Positions 33,639 through 41,912 of a stretch of DNA of 64,000 bases are shown here, piece by piece. The notes below the pieces were generated by a model. It worked only from the letters and a program-made list of their open reading frames with translations. It was not told the DNA's origin and searched no databases. The stretch comes from Emcibacter sp. (lineage in GTDB: Bacteria > Pseudomonadota > Alphaproteobacteria > Sphingomonadales > Emcibacteraceae). A program made the translations under genes and the position numbers. Numbering within the stretch: the first letter of the stretch is position 1; each line of letters opens with the position of its first letter. The stretch spans positions 34,422 through 98,421 of the forward strand of contig JAJFIQ010000021.1 of assembly GCA_021774785.1 (NCBI GenBank), read 5' to 3'.

Positions 33639-34221
33639 GGCAACTAGGGCGTCTGGCCTTGCAGATGTAGCGCCCATGCAGGATCAGCCAGTGATGGGCA
33701 TGACGGGCAAATTCAGCAGGAATGGCTTTTTCTAGTTTTTTTTCGACTTCAAGTGGTGTTTTCCCAACAGCCATTTTTGTCCTGTTGCCGACCCGGAACA
33801 GATGAGTATCAACGGCAATTGTCGAATGACCAAAGGCGATATTCAGCACCACATTGGCGGTTTTCCGACCTACACCAGCTAACTTTTCCAGATCTTCGCG
33901 ATTTTCGGGCACTATGCCGTTAAAATCATCCACCAGCATCCGGGCTGCCTTGATGACATTTTTTGCCTTGGTATTATATAGCCCGATAGTCTTGATATAT
34001 TCCTTCAAGCGAACTTCGCCAAGGGTAAGCATTTCTTGTGGCGTGGCGATAACCTTAAATAGGGCTTTGGTGGCTTTGTTAACGCCGACGTCCGTTGCTT
34101 GTGCCGATAGTGCTACAGCAACCAGTAGGGTATAGGCGTTGGTGTAATCCAGTTCCCCTTTTGGTTCTGGATCACGTTCCTGAAGACGCTTAAAAAACTC
34201 TACAACATCTTTTTTTTTCAT
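33577..34221 (-). CDS. nth: Endonuclease III
   Basis: 214 residues. The helix-hairpin-helix is LEKLAGVGRKTANVVL with the catalytic Lys. The catalytic Asp lies in IAVDTHLFRV. The [4Fe-4S] cysteines are CKARRPSCPTCPVEYLC. It removes oxidised pyrimidines as a DNA glycosylase/AP lyase in base excision repair. It overlaps the dapB stop by ATGA and is probably cotranscribed with dapB. Confidence 0.95.
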   Translation of the reverse strand: MKKKDVVEFFKRLQERDPEPKGELDYTNAYTLLVAVALSAQATDVGVNKATKALFKVIATPQEMLTLGEVRLKEYIKTIGLYNTKAKNVIKAARMLVDDFNGIVPENREDLEKLAGVGRKTANVVLNIAFGHSTIAVDTHLFRVGNRTKMAVGKTPLEVEKKLEKAIPAEFARHAHHWLILHGRYICKARRPSCPTCPVEYLCPFRDKTVVDPL

Positions 34222-35033
34222 TCTTTGGGAAGACCCAAGACATCACTCATATCATAAAGCCCAGCATCCTGTTTCATTGCCCATACCGCAGCCTTTACAG
34301 CTCCACGGGCATATATGGCCCTGTCACTGGATTTGTGGCTTAACTCAATACGTTCATCATTAGCATTGAAACTTACGCTATGCTCTCCGGTCACATTGCC
34401 ACCGCGTAATACCGCAAAACCGATATCGCCCCGATTACGTTCGCCTGTTATGCCGTCTCGTCCCCTGTCGGCAACCATTTCAAGGGTGACGCCGCGACCT
34501 TTAGCAGCTTGTTGACCAAGACTGAGTGCCGTGCCGGAAGGCGCATCTACTTTATGACGGTGATGCATTTCGAGGATTTCAATATCAAAGTCTTCATCGA
34601 GCATGCTGGCGGCTTTCTGGGTCAGATAAAATAACAGGTTCACGCCCAATGAGAAATTGGAGGCATAAACCACGGGCACGGTCTTGGCAGCGACATGCAG
34701 GGCTTTTTCATCACTATTTTTCATTCCTGTTGTTCCCGCAATATGAACGGCGGCATGTTTTGCAGCATAACTTGCGTGCAATACTGTTGCCGTTGGGCAA
34801 GTGAAATCAATGACCACATCGGATACTTCAAATAACGTTTCCGCATTTTCTGTCACCACAAGCTGTGTATCAATACCGGTTATGGGATGGCGGATTGCCT
34901 GTCCGATATGGGGGCTGTCATGACGTTCAGTACCACCGGAAAGTGCGGTTTTTTCCTGATCGAGAATAGCCCCGATCAAGGTCTGCCCCATGCGCCCACC
35001 ACAGCCAACAACACCTATTTTAATTTGCGTCAT
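34218..35033 (-). CDS. dapB: 4-hydroxy-tetrahydrodipicolinate reductase
   Basis: 271 residues from the ATG at 35033, with GGAGAAAA upstream; the ORF track start is 12 codons too early. The NAD(P)H motif is GVVGCGGRMGQ. The active site is EMHHRHKVDAPSGTAL. It is an enzyme of lysine and meso-diaminopimelate synthesis, hence of peptidoglycan. Divergent from the cupin gene. Confidence 0.95.
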   Translation of the reverse strand: MTQIKIGVVGCGGRMGQTLIGAILDQEKTALSGGTERHDSPHIGQAIRHPITGIDTQLVVTENAETLFEVSDVVIDFTCPTATVLHASYAAKHAAVHIAGTTGMKNSDEKALHVAAKTVPVVYASNFSLGVNLLFYLTQKAASMLDEDFDIEILEMHHRHKVDAPSGTALSLGQQAAKGRGVTLEMVADRGRDGITGERNRGDIGFAVLRGGNVTGEHSVSFNANDERIELSHKSSDRAIYARGAVKAAVWAMKQDAGLYDMSDVLGLPKE

Positions 35034-35108
35034 GATTTTCTCCATAATAATCTTGTTCTTTCTAAACAATTTGAAGCAGAATGGGAAGGGTATAATAAGG
35101 AGAAATCA

Positions 35109-35609
35109 ATGACTAAGAGACCGGAAAATTTTATACATCAGGATGAGGTGCCGTGGCGGGAGATGAGCTTTGGCGATAAATATGAATTTAAGGGAAAATC
35201 ATTCACAGCCCCAAGCGGTGCATCCGAACTGGGGTGTGGTTTATTTGTACAGAAACCGGGGAAAAAAGCCTTCCCTCAACATTATCATCTGGCTAATGAA
35301 GAGGCGATATATATCCTGAAAGGGCAGGGTGTTGTTATCTATGCCGATAGGGAGGTCACCATTCGTGCCGGAGACTATGTTTCTTTCCCCAAGGGCGAAG
35401 ATCATGCCCATCAAATCTGGAATAATAGCCGGGAAGATCTGGAATATTTATGTCTGTCAACCATGAAGGAGCCGGATATTGCCGTCTATCCGCAAACGGG
35501 TAAAGTGGGAATTTTTGCCGGTGTTGCGCCCGGAGCTGATCCCAAAGGCAGAACTTATTTCAAATTCTTTTATCCTGAAGAATGCGATTATTGGGACGGG
35601 GAGGAATAG
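35109..35609 (+). CDS. Cupin-domain protein
   Basis: 166 residues from the ATG at 35109, directly after AAGGAG; the longer ORF in the track runs into dapB and is not real. A single cupin: motif 1 is FPQHYHLANEEAIYILKGQG and motif 2 is FPKGEDHAHQIWNN, with His and Glu metal ligands. Members bind a metal and small ligand; the specific function is not recognisable. The C-terminus (FFYPEECDYWDGEE) is acidic. Confidence 0.85.
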   Translation: MTKRPENFIHQDEVPWREMSFGDKYEFKGKSFTAPSGASELGCGLFVQKPGKKAFPQHYHLANEEAIYILKGQGVVIYADREVTIRAGDYVSFPKGEDHAHQIWNNSREDLEYLCLSTMKEPDIAVYPQTGKVGIFAGVAPGADPKGRTYFKFFYPEECDYWDGEE

Positions 35610-35704
35610 AATGAAATCAGTTGCAGTAATACTTGCTAAAAATTAAGCTACGACAAATATTAAAAATATATCATGAGAAATTCATATAATAGGGATCGTA
35701 AAGA

Positions 35705-36988
35705 ATGGCTAATAATAAAATAATCAAGATATGTAGACTTACCATTTTATCTGTGGGGATCATGGGTCTCACTGCTTGCGGAGACAATGAGAATCAAAAT
35801 AGTAATAATGATGTAAGGACAGCAGAAGCAGTTCATGAAAGAACGCTGACCATGGATAGTCATGTGGATATATCTTCTGATTATACTTATATGCCGGAAT
35901 ATGATCCGGGACAGTTATCGACCATGAAGGTGGATCTGCCTAAGATGCAGAAAGGTGGACTGGATGCGGCGTTCTTCATTGTTTATGTGGGACAGACAGA
36001 ACGGACAGCGGAAAATTACGATGCCGCTAAAAAGCTGGCTATCCGAAAGTTTAATGCCATTCATAGAATGACAGATGAACTATATTCGGATCAGATTGGT
36101 ATGGCGCTTCACCCCGATGATGTGAGGCGTATATATAATGAAGGCCGGAAAGTCGCCATTATCGGGATCGAAAATGGGTATGTCATTGGTAAAGATATTG
36201 CTTTGGTGGAAGATTTCTATAACCGGGGCGCGCGTTATATGACTCTGGCTCATAATGGCCATAACGATATTTGTGACAGTGCGCAGGCCAAAGAAAAATT
36301 TGGTGACAAGCAATCCGAACATGGCGGTGTGAGTGTCTTCGGCAAACAGGTTATCGGCAGGATGAACCGGCTCGGAATGATGGTTGATATTTCCCATGTA
36401 TCTGTGGATTGTATGATGCAAGCTGTAGGAATGTCTAAAGCCCCTGCCATTGCGTCCCATTCCAGTGTTCGTGCGCTGGTCGATCATCCCCGCAATCTGA
36501 CGGATAAGCAAATGAAATTCCTTGCGGATAATGGTGGCGTTATGCAGTTGGTGGCCTATACAGGTTTTGTGAAGGCAGACCCGGCACGAAGCGATGCGAT
36601 TGATGACCTTGCCTCAAAAGTTGCGGCACTTCATGGCTTGGCTGATGACGATTATGAGAATATTGAGAAAACGTCCCAGTGGAAAGAGGGGGCCGCTACT
36701 ATTGACCAGAAATATCCCATAGCGACGGTTAGTGAATTTATTGATCATGTTGATTATGCGGTAAAGCTCATCGGTATTGACCATGTGGGAATTAGCTCTG
36801 ATTTTGACGGTGGCGGAGAAATTATTGGGTGGCGTAATGCCGCCGAAAGTTTGAATATAACCCGGGAGCTTCTTTTGCGGGGTTATTCAGAGGAGAATAT
36901 TGCCAAGATCTGGGGTGGCAACCTTCTGCGCGTTTGGGCCGAAGTGGAAAATGTGGCCGCAAGATTACAGAAAACATCGGTGAAATGA
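35705..36988 (+). CDS. Membrane (renal) dipeptidase, peptidase family M19, lipoprotein
   Basis: 427 residues. Lipobox GLTAC at residue 25 predicts a lipid-anchored periplasmic enzyme. Zinc ligands of the M19 family are visible: HVD (MDSHVDISS), Glu in IIGIENGY, His in MVDISHVS and in IASHSSVRAL, and Asp in GISSDFDGG. It hydrolyses dipeptides, probably including D-amino-acid dipeptides from the wall. It stands alone, followed by a 214-base gap that contains the c-di-GMP riboswitch. Confidence 0.9.
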   Translation: MANNKIIKICRLTILSVGIMGLTACGDNENQNSNNDVRTAEAVHERTLTMDSHVDISSDYTYMPEYDPGQLSTMKVDLPKMQKGGLDAAFFIVYVGQTERTAENYDAAKKLAIRKFNAIHRMTDELYSDQIGMALHPDDVRRIYNEGRKVAIIGIENGYVIGKDIALVEDFYNRGARYMTLAHNGHNDICDSAQAKEKFGDKQSEHGGVSVFGKQVIGRMNRLGMMVDISHVSVDCMMQAVGMSKAPAIASHSSVRALVDHPRNLTDKQMKFLADNGGVMQLVAYTGFVKADPARSDAIDDLASKVAALHGLADDDYENIEKTSQWKEGAATIDQKYPIATVSEFIDHVDYAVKLIGIDHVGISSDFDGGGEIIGWRNAAESLNITRELLLRGYSEENIAKIWGGNLLRVWAEVENVAARLQKTSVK

Positions 36989-37097
36989 TGCCGTAAGAAT
37001 CTGAAGTAATAAATAAGTAAATTTTTATACAAATCTTTACGGGCTTTTTACATCTTGCCTGTATATTGGCATATATAGAGTAATTTGTAAGTAAGTA

Positions 37098-37190
37098 TAG
37101 TCTGTGACAATAGCAAACCGCCGGTAACGGTGAGACGCAAAGCCGCTGGTCCTTCATAATATGCCAATAGGGATAGCAGGGTTACCGTAA
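37098..37190 (+). ncRNA. Cyclic-di-GMP-I (GEMM-I) riboswitch
   Basis: The class-defining segments are present in order. AGCAAACC is followed by a hairpin with a GNRA loop (CCG GTAA CGG), then GAGACGCAAAGCC, then a second helix whose 3' side reads AGGGATAGCAGGGTTACCG. These align closely with the Vibrio Vc2 aptamer (GGGCAAACC, GGGACGCAAAGCC, GGTAGCGGGGTTACCG). The aptamer's end is only a few bases before the AAGGAG ribosome site of the 58-aa ORF, so control of translation initiation is likely. CGGTAAC (37122-37128) could also pair with GTTACCG (37181-37187), a possible alternative fold. Confidence 0.9.
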
Positions 37191-37202
37191 GGAGAAAATT
37201 AA

Positions 37203-37379
37203 ATGGCACATTCAGATAATTCGAGCAATAATTCACGCCTGTCCAATAATTTCGAATACAAGAAGGAACTGGCCTTCCAATTGGTGAAAAGATTCGGAAT
37301 GACTGCTGCGCGGCAAACATGTATTCAGAATAAATGGGATGAAGTCCTTAAGGCCGTTGATTCAGTCAGAATTCATTAA
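37203..37379 (+). CDS. 58-aa protein under c-di-GMP riboswitch control (not in ORF track)
   Basis: Open from ATG 37203 to TAA 37377-37379. A strong AAGGAG lies 9 bases upstream, directly after the riboswitch. Predicted sequence begins MAHSDNSSNNSRL and has a helical core, FEYKKELAFQLVKRFGMTAA, with one Cys (RQTCIQNKWDEVL). No signal peptide or membrane helix. I do not recognise a named family; the size suggests a small cytoplasmic effector or regulator. It is monocistronic as far as can be seen. Confidence 0.75.
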   Translation: MAHSDNSSNNSRLSNNFEYKKELAFQLVKRFGMTAARQTCIQNKWDEVLKAVDSVRIH

Positions 37380-38173
37380 AAATCTTATTTTGTAAGTGTT
37401 ACGCTATGACTTGCCATATGGTAGATATAGCGCAAGTGCCCGCTGTAGATTTTGATTTTACATTATAATTATCATTGTTGATGCTTATTCCCTTACAGGC
37501 TGTAGGCATCGTCTTTTTCTTTCTTGTTGGTCATTCGACTCAATATATTTTTGATATAAATATTTCAAAAATATCATTAAATAAAATAAATATTCTAAAA
37601 AAAACCAAAAATCATCGGGAAATATCACGATAATTTTACTGAATTGAATAAATTTACAGAAAATTTTTATGATACAAAACAGCTTTTTTTTATAACTTAT
37701 CAGTAACATAAATATTCCAAATAATTGAAATAAAACAGTTTTTTACTATATCATAATGTTATTTCATTACATTGTGCTATGTAAAAAAAAAGTCGTGCAT
37801 AAGTTTTTTTCAATTTGACCATAAGCAGGTCTTGTAAAGCACACAGAAATTAGGATAGTGTGCAACCAATCCAGTTATCCGGATTCTATAAATTGGATAT
37901 AGGATTGGGACGGATAGGGAGTTCGGATACTTAGAGGCAGCTATAATAACCCTGGTTACAGGGAGTGCATTTAAGTAGAAGACAAAATTTAAAGTATAAA
38001 TGTACAGCAAGGGGAATAACTTGATGATGACTACTGGATTAAATATGAAGAGCCTTTTCTTTGTATGTATGAATAGTATTTATCGCAATAAATCAAAAAT
38101 GTTCTCTTGTGCATTATTCGCCACATCAAATGGTATTAACTTTAACAACTCAATAAAAGCTGTAGGAAGAAGA
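37380..38173 (+). promoter_or_regulatory. Long AT-rich intergenic leader with GGAT-rich RNA structure
   Basis: About 790 bases with no convincing gene. Positions 37480-37800 are extremely AT-rich. Positions 37839-37963 can fold into three hairpins: GCACAC/GTGTGC with AGGAT in the loop, CCAATCC/GGATTGG, and CCCTG-GTTA-CAGGG. Six GGAT motifs lie within 75 bases (37853, 37881, 37895, 37902, 37912, 37925), as in CsrA/RsmA target leaders. The region is the probable 5' leader of the DUF3450-TonB operon. An in-frame extension of the DUF3450 ORF to 38000 exists but lacks coding character. Confidence 0.5.
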
Positions 38174-38974
38174 ATGATAAAGCATCGCGTTAGAACTGTA
38201 GTTCTTTCCGCCGTTACTGCCACATCCCTCGTATGGGGTACGGCCAGTGCGGGTGCCACTGATTTGAAACAAGTTCTCGAAGTAGGAACGAAAGCAAATC
38301 AAGTTGCACAACAATCACAAGCAAAAATCGACAAAACTGTTGATCAAACCGATAAAATTATTGGTGATTATAAAGGTGTTCTGAGAACCATTGAAGGGCT
38401 GCGCATCTATAATGCACAACTTCAGCGTCAGATAGACCTTCAAGTGGTTGAAATGGGCAAGTTGACCAAATCCATTAAAGGTGTGACTTACGTTAAACGT
38501 CAAATTACACCTTTGATGATGAAGATGGTTGATGCTCTTGGAGAGTTCATTGAAAAAGACCTTCCCATCAAACGGGAAGAAAGAATCGCTGGTATTGGAC
38601 GTCTGAAAGAATTGATGGAAAATCCTAATGTAGACGCTTCAGAGAAATTCCGTAGTGTATTTGAACTATATCAGATCGAAAGCGAATATGGTCGTGCGGT
38701 TCAGGCCTATACTGACAAAGTGATTGTTGGTGGCAATGAACTGGAAGTTGATATGCTTCATATTGGCCGTATCGCATTGGTTTACCAAACACGCGATGGT
38801 CTTCAAAGTGGAATGTGGGATCACACAGCTCAGGAATGGGTTGCTTTGGAAGAATCCTATCGCAAGCCAATTAAACAGGCTTTGTCTGTAGCACAGAAAA
38901 AAGCCGCTGCAGATACGCTCCTGAGATTGCCAATTACAGCACCAATTGCTGGTAAAATGGAGACAGCACAATGA
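38174..38974 (+). CDS. DUF3450 periplasmic protein of the TonB2-type system
   Basis: 266 residues from the ATG at 38174, which has AGGA upstream and gives a normal signal peptide (VVLSAVTATSLVWGTASA). The mature part is a long coiled coil (QAKIDKTVDQTDKIIGDYKG, RTIEGLRIYNAQLQRQIDLQ) and ends with the conserved W/E-rich segment GMWDHTAQEWVALEESYRKP of DUF3450. The family is encoded with TtpC-ExbB-ExbD-TonB clusters of Vibrio-type TonB2 systems. Its stop overlaps the next gene (ATGA). Confidence 0.85.
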   Translation: MIKHRVRTVVLSAVTATSLVWGTASAGATDLKQVLEVGTKANQVAQQSQAKIDKTVDQTDKIIGDYKGVLRTIEGLRIYNAQLQRQIDLQVVEMGKLTKSIKGVTYVKRQITPLMMKMVDALGEFIEKDLPIKREERIAGIGRLKELMENPNVDASEKFRSVFELYQIESEYGRAVQAYTDKVIVGGNELEVDMLHIGRIALVYQTRDGLQSGMWDHTAQEWVALEESYRKPIKQALSVAQKKAAADTLLRLPITAPIAGKMETAQ

Positions 38975-40350
38975 GAAAATTAACGAGCATTATTATTGCT
39001 GCTGTTGCCTTTGCAGGAATTTCTACTTCAGCATTTGCACAGGCTGCGCCAGAAGCAAATAACCTTGATCAGCTTCTAGAGTTGGTGAAACAGGGGGCTT
39101 ATCAAGAAAGCCAGGAAAACAAACGCCGCGAAAGGGAATTTGTTCAGCAAAAATCCAAGCAGCAATCTTTGTTGGCCAATGCCCGCAACACACAGAAAAA
39201 AGAAGAGCGCCGCTCTGATCGACTGGAAGCGGAATTTAAGGCTAATGATGGCAAGATCGCTAAATTGGAAGAAGAGCTTTCCCATGAACTGGGTGCGTTG
39301 AAAGAACTCTTTGGTGTTCTTCAGCAGGTTTCTGGCGATACAAAAGCTGTATTCCATGATTCCATTATTTCAGCACAGTTTCCCGGTCGCGAAGTTTACC
39401 TTGACGAGCTGATTGCAAAAGCATCCAGCTCTGAACTGCCGACTATTGATGAGATTGCGCAGCTGTGGTACGAAGTACAACGGGAAATGACTGAATCTGG
39501 CAAAGTTGTAAAATTCGATGTTGATGTTCAGTATCCAAATGGTGAAATCACAACCAGAGAAGTGGTTCGTGTTGGTACCTTTAACCTGATTTCAGATGGT
39601 AAATATTTGGAATGGCGTACCAAGTATCAGAATATCTCTGAACTACCTCGTCAGCCAAAACCACGTTTCCTTGACACAGCGGGTAGTTTGCAGACTGTAT
39701 CGGCAGGTTATACTGCCTTTGCTCTTGATATTTCACGCGGTGCAATTTTGGGCCTGTTGATTCAGGACCCGAGTATCATTGAACGTATCGATCAGGGCGG
39801 TCCAATTGGTTATATTATTATTTATGGTCTGGGTCCACTCAGTTTGTTGCTGATCATTATCTCTGGTCTGACATTGGTCATGAAACGCGGCAAGGTTAAA
39901 GCACAAATCCGTAGTGACGTTGTCAGTGAAGACAACCCACTTGGTCGTGTCCTTAGCGTTTACGAAGATAATAAATCCGTTGATGTTGAAACTCTCGAGC
40001 TGAAACTTGATGAAGCAATTCTGAAAGAAACACCAGCACTTGAACGCTTCCTGACTTTGATTAAAGTGATCGCAGCGATTGCGCCGCTTATGGGTCTTTT
40101 GGGTACCGTTACCGGTATGATCAACACCTTCCAGTCCATGACATTGTTTGGTACTGGTGATCCGAAGCTAATGGCTGGCGGTATTTCTCAGGCGCTTGTG
40201 ACTACTGTTCTGGGTATTGTCGTTGCTCTTCCAACTCTGTTCCTGCATTCTATTGTTGCCGGATGGAGCAAGGGCATCATCCATACGCTTGAAGAACAGA
40301 GCGCTGGAATTATTGCCGTCCATGCGGAACAGGGTCAAAAAGGAGCCTGA
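38971..40350 (+). CDS. TtpC-like ExbB/TolQ-family protein with periplasmic extension
   Basis: 459 residues. Signal peptide (AFAGISTSAFAQAAPEA), then a charged periplasmic coiled coil to about residue 250 (ESQENKRREREFVQQKSKQQ). The C-terminal part is a MotA/TolQ/ExbB proton channel: a helix at GYIIIYGLGPLSLLLIIISG, then VIAAIAPLMGLLGTVTGMINTFQSM. This layout is that of TtpC in TonB2 systems. It should link the proton channel to periplasmic parts. Confidence 0.88.
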   Translation: MRKLTSIIIAAVAFAGISTSAFAQAAPEANNLDQLLELVKQGAYQESQENKRREREFVQQKSKQQSLLANARNTQKKEERRSDRLEAEFKANDGKIAKLEEELSHELGALKELFGVLQQVSGDTKAVFHDSIISAQFPGREVYLDELIAKASSSELPTIDEIAQLWYEVQREMTESGKVVKFDVDVQYPNGEITTREVVRVGTFNLISDGKYLEWRTKYQNISELPRQPKPRFLDTAGSLQTVSAGYTAFALDISRGAILGLLIQDPSIIERIDQGGPIGYIIIYGLGPLSLLLIIISGLTLVMKRGKVKAQIRSDVVSEDNPLGRVLSVYEDNKSVDVETLELKLDEAILKETPALERFLTLIKVIAAIAPLMGLLGTVTGMINTFQSMTLFGTGDPKLMAGGISQALVTTVLGIVVALPTLFLHSIVAGWSKGIIHTLEEQSAGIIAVHAEQGQKGA

Positions 40351-40352
40351 TC

Positions 40353-40880
40353 ATGTATGAGCTAATAGATTTATTTGAGAATGTTCGTGATTTCATGGAA
40401 AAGGGTGGACCTATCCTGACCGCGATATTCTTTACGATCTTTGTGCTCTGGGCTTTGGTGTTGGAACGGATTATGTATTTCAAAACCGGACACCGTAAAC
40501 AAGTGAATGAGGTTATGGCTACTTGGGAAGCTCGCTCTGAGCGGACTTCTTGGTATGCCCACCAAATTCGCGGAGCCATGATCAGTCAAGTGACCATGGA
40601 TCTCAGAAGTAATTTATCTTTGATAAGAACATTGGTGGCGATTTGTCCACTGATGGGACTTCTGGGAACCGTATGGGGTATGATTGAGGTTTTCGATGTA
40701 ATGGCAATCTTGGGCAGTAGTAACGTTAAAGCCATGGCGGCAGGCGTTTCCAGGGCCACGATTCCGACTATGGCAGGAATGGTAGGCGCACTTTCCGGTG
40801 TGTTTGCCGCTTCCTTCCTTGAAGGTCAGATGAACAAGGAAGCCGAATTACTTGAAGACCACTTAACAAAAGATCATTGA
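40353..40880 (+). CDS. exbB: ExbB/TolQ-family proton channel subunit
   Basis: 175 residues, three predicted membrane helices. MotA/TolQ/ExbB core: LIRTLVAICPLMGLLGTVWGMIEVFDVMA, and RATIPTMAGMVGALSGVFAA in the third helix. It begins 2 bases after the TtpC-like gene. With ExbD it should form the proton-driven motor for TonB. Confidence 0.9.
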   Translation: MYELIDLFENVRDFMEKGGPILTAIFFTIFVLWALVLERIMYFKTGHRKQVNEVMATWEARSERTSWYAHQIRGAMISQVTMDLRSNLSLIRTLVAICPLMGLLGTVWGMIEVFDVMAILGSSNVKAMAAGVSRATIPTMAGMVGALSGVFAASFLEGQMNKEAELLEDHLTKDH

Positions 40881-40890
40881 GAGATAAGAT

Positions 40891-41295
40891 ATGCGTAAAC
40901 ACGCCTCAAAGAATAATGATGGGGATGCAGAAATTGATATGACACCGATGCTTGACATTGTGTTTATCATGCTCATCTTCTTCATCGTTACCTCTTCCTT
41001 CCTTAAGGAAGCCGGTATCGAAATTAATCGCCCGGATGCTTCCACAGCTGTGAAAGCGGATAAGGCAAATATCATGATAGCTGTAACTGAAAAAAACGAG
41101 GTCTGGATGGAAAAACGTCGGGTTGATATCCGCGCTGTCCGTGCCAATGTTGAGCGTCTTCGGGCTGAAAATCCAGAGGGGTCTGTAGTTATTCAGGCTG
41201 ATGTGGATTCCAAATCCGGTATCGTGATGGAAGTTGTCGATGCAGTACGCAAGGCAAATGTTAGTGATTATATAGTAGCGACAAAAGACCAATGA
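40891..41295 (+). CDS. exbD: ExbD/TolR-family biopolymer transport protein
   Basis: 134 residues. A short cytoplasmic N-terminus, one membrane helix with the essential Asp (MTPMLDIVFIMLIFFIVTSS), and a periplasmic domain with VVIQADVDSKSGIVMEVVDAVRKA. It partners ExbB. Overlaps tonB by ATGA. Confidence 0.93.
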   Translation: MRKHASKNNDGDAEIDMTPMLDIVFIMLIFFIVTSSFLKEAGIEINRPDASTAVKADKANIMIAVTEKNEVWMEKRRVDIRAVRANVERLRAENPEGSVVIQADVDSKSGIVMEVVDAVRKANVSDYIVATKDQ

Positions 41296-41900
41296 TTGTA
41301 CGTTATACACTTTCAGCTATATTCGCCGTTCTGATCACCTTTACCCTGTTTTGGGGCATGCAATATCTTATTGCCACCGGAAACAATCCACTGGAAGGTA
41401 AAGTTGAAGGCCGCAGGGTCGAGATCGGCGAAGTGCGGCAAGCTCAGGAAACTGAGCAGACGATCCGCAAACCCGACAAACCCGAGGACGCTGATACGCC
41501 CCCGGATACACCAGACTTAGATATGGATACCAATGTTGATGCTGTTAATACAGGTATTGAAATTGGTATGGCCCCGGTTACTGCAGACGTTAATGTTGGC
41601 GGATCAGGTGGATTTGCCGCCAGTGATGGGGATTATTTGCCCATCGTGAAAGTGGCGCCGATTTATCCCCGCCGTGCACAGGAACGTGGTCTCTCAGGAT
41701 ATGTTATCGTAGAATTTACGGTTACAAGACTGGGGACAGTTATTGATGCCAAGGTTGTTGAGACTACCAACTCCGTATTTAATCGCTCCGCAATTAAAGC
41801 TGCTTTGAAGTTTAAATATAAACCAAAAGTGGTTGATGGCGAACCGATTGATGTGGCTGGTGTTTTGCATAAGATCACTTTTGAGATGGAAGATAAGTAG
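41292..41900 (+). CDS. tonB: TonB-family energy transducer (TonB2-like)
   Basis: 202 residues. One N-terminal membrane helix (TLSAIFAVLITFTLFWGMQYLI), a short Pro/Asp-rich linker (KPDKPEDADTPPDTPDLDMD), and a C-terminal TonB domain (VAPIYPRRAQERGLSGYVIVEFTV, KFKYKPKVVDGEPID). The short linker fits TonB2-type proteins, which are helped to span the periplasm by partners such as TtpC. Drives uptake through TonB-dependent receptors; none is encoded in the window. Confidence 0.92.
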   Translation: MIVRYTLSAIFAVLITFTLFWGMQYLIATGNNPLEGKVEGRRVEIGEVRQAQETEQTIRKPDKPEDADTPPDTPDLDMDTNVDAVNTGIEIGMAPVTADVNVGGSGGFAASDGDYLPIVKVAPIYPRRAQERGLSGYVIVEFTVTRLGTVIDAKVVETTNSVFNRSAIKAALKFKYKPKVVDGEPIDVAGVLHKITFEMEDK

Positions 41901-41912
41901 AGGAGATAACGT

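Noticed and set aside
35611-35646. 11-codon ORF (MKSVAVILAKN) with a good GGAGG site after the cupin gene
   Set aside because: Too short to support as a gene; the GGAGG is part of the cupin coding end. It could be a gene remnant.
37461-37479. Fur-box-like sequence (14 of 19 matches on the minus strand) upstream of the TonB2 operon
   Set aside because: The surroundings are so AT-rich that this score is easily reached by chance, and it lies about 700 bases before the first gene.
37485-38010. ORF track minus-strand ORFs of 74 and 66 aa
   Set aside because: Composition (Phe, Ile, Lys, Tyr runs) is that of random AT-rich DNA, with no ribosome site and no recognisable fold.
38000-38173. N-terminal extension of the DUF3450 protein in the ORF track
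   Set aside because: It would place 58 odd residues before a normal signal peptide, and ATG 38174 has its own ribosome site. An AGGGG before 38024 leaves some doubt.
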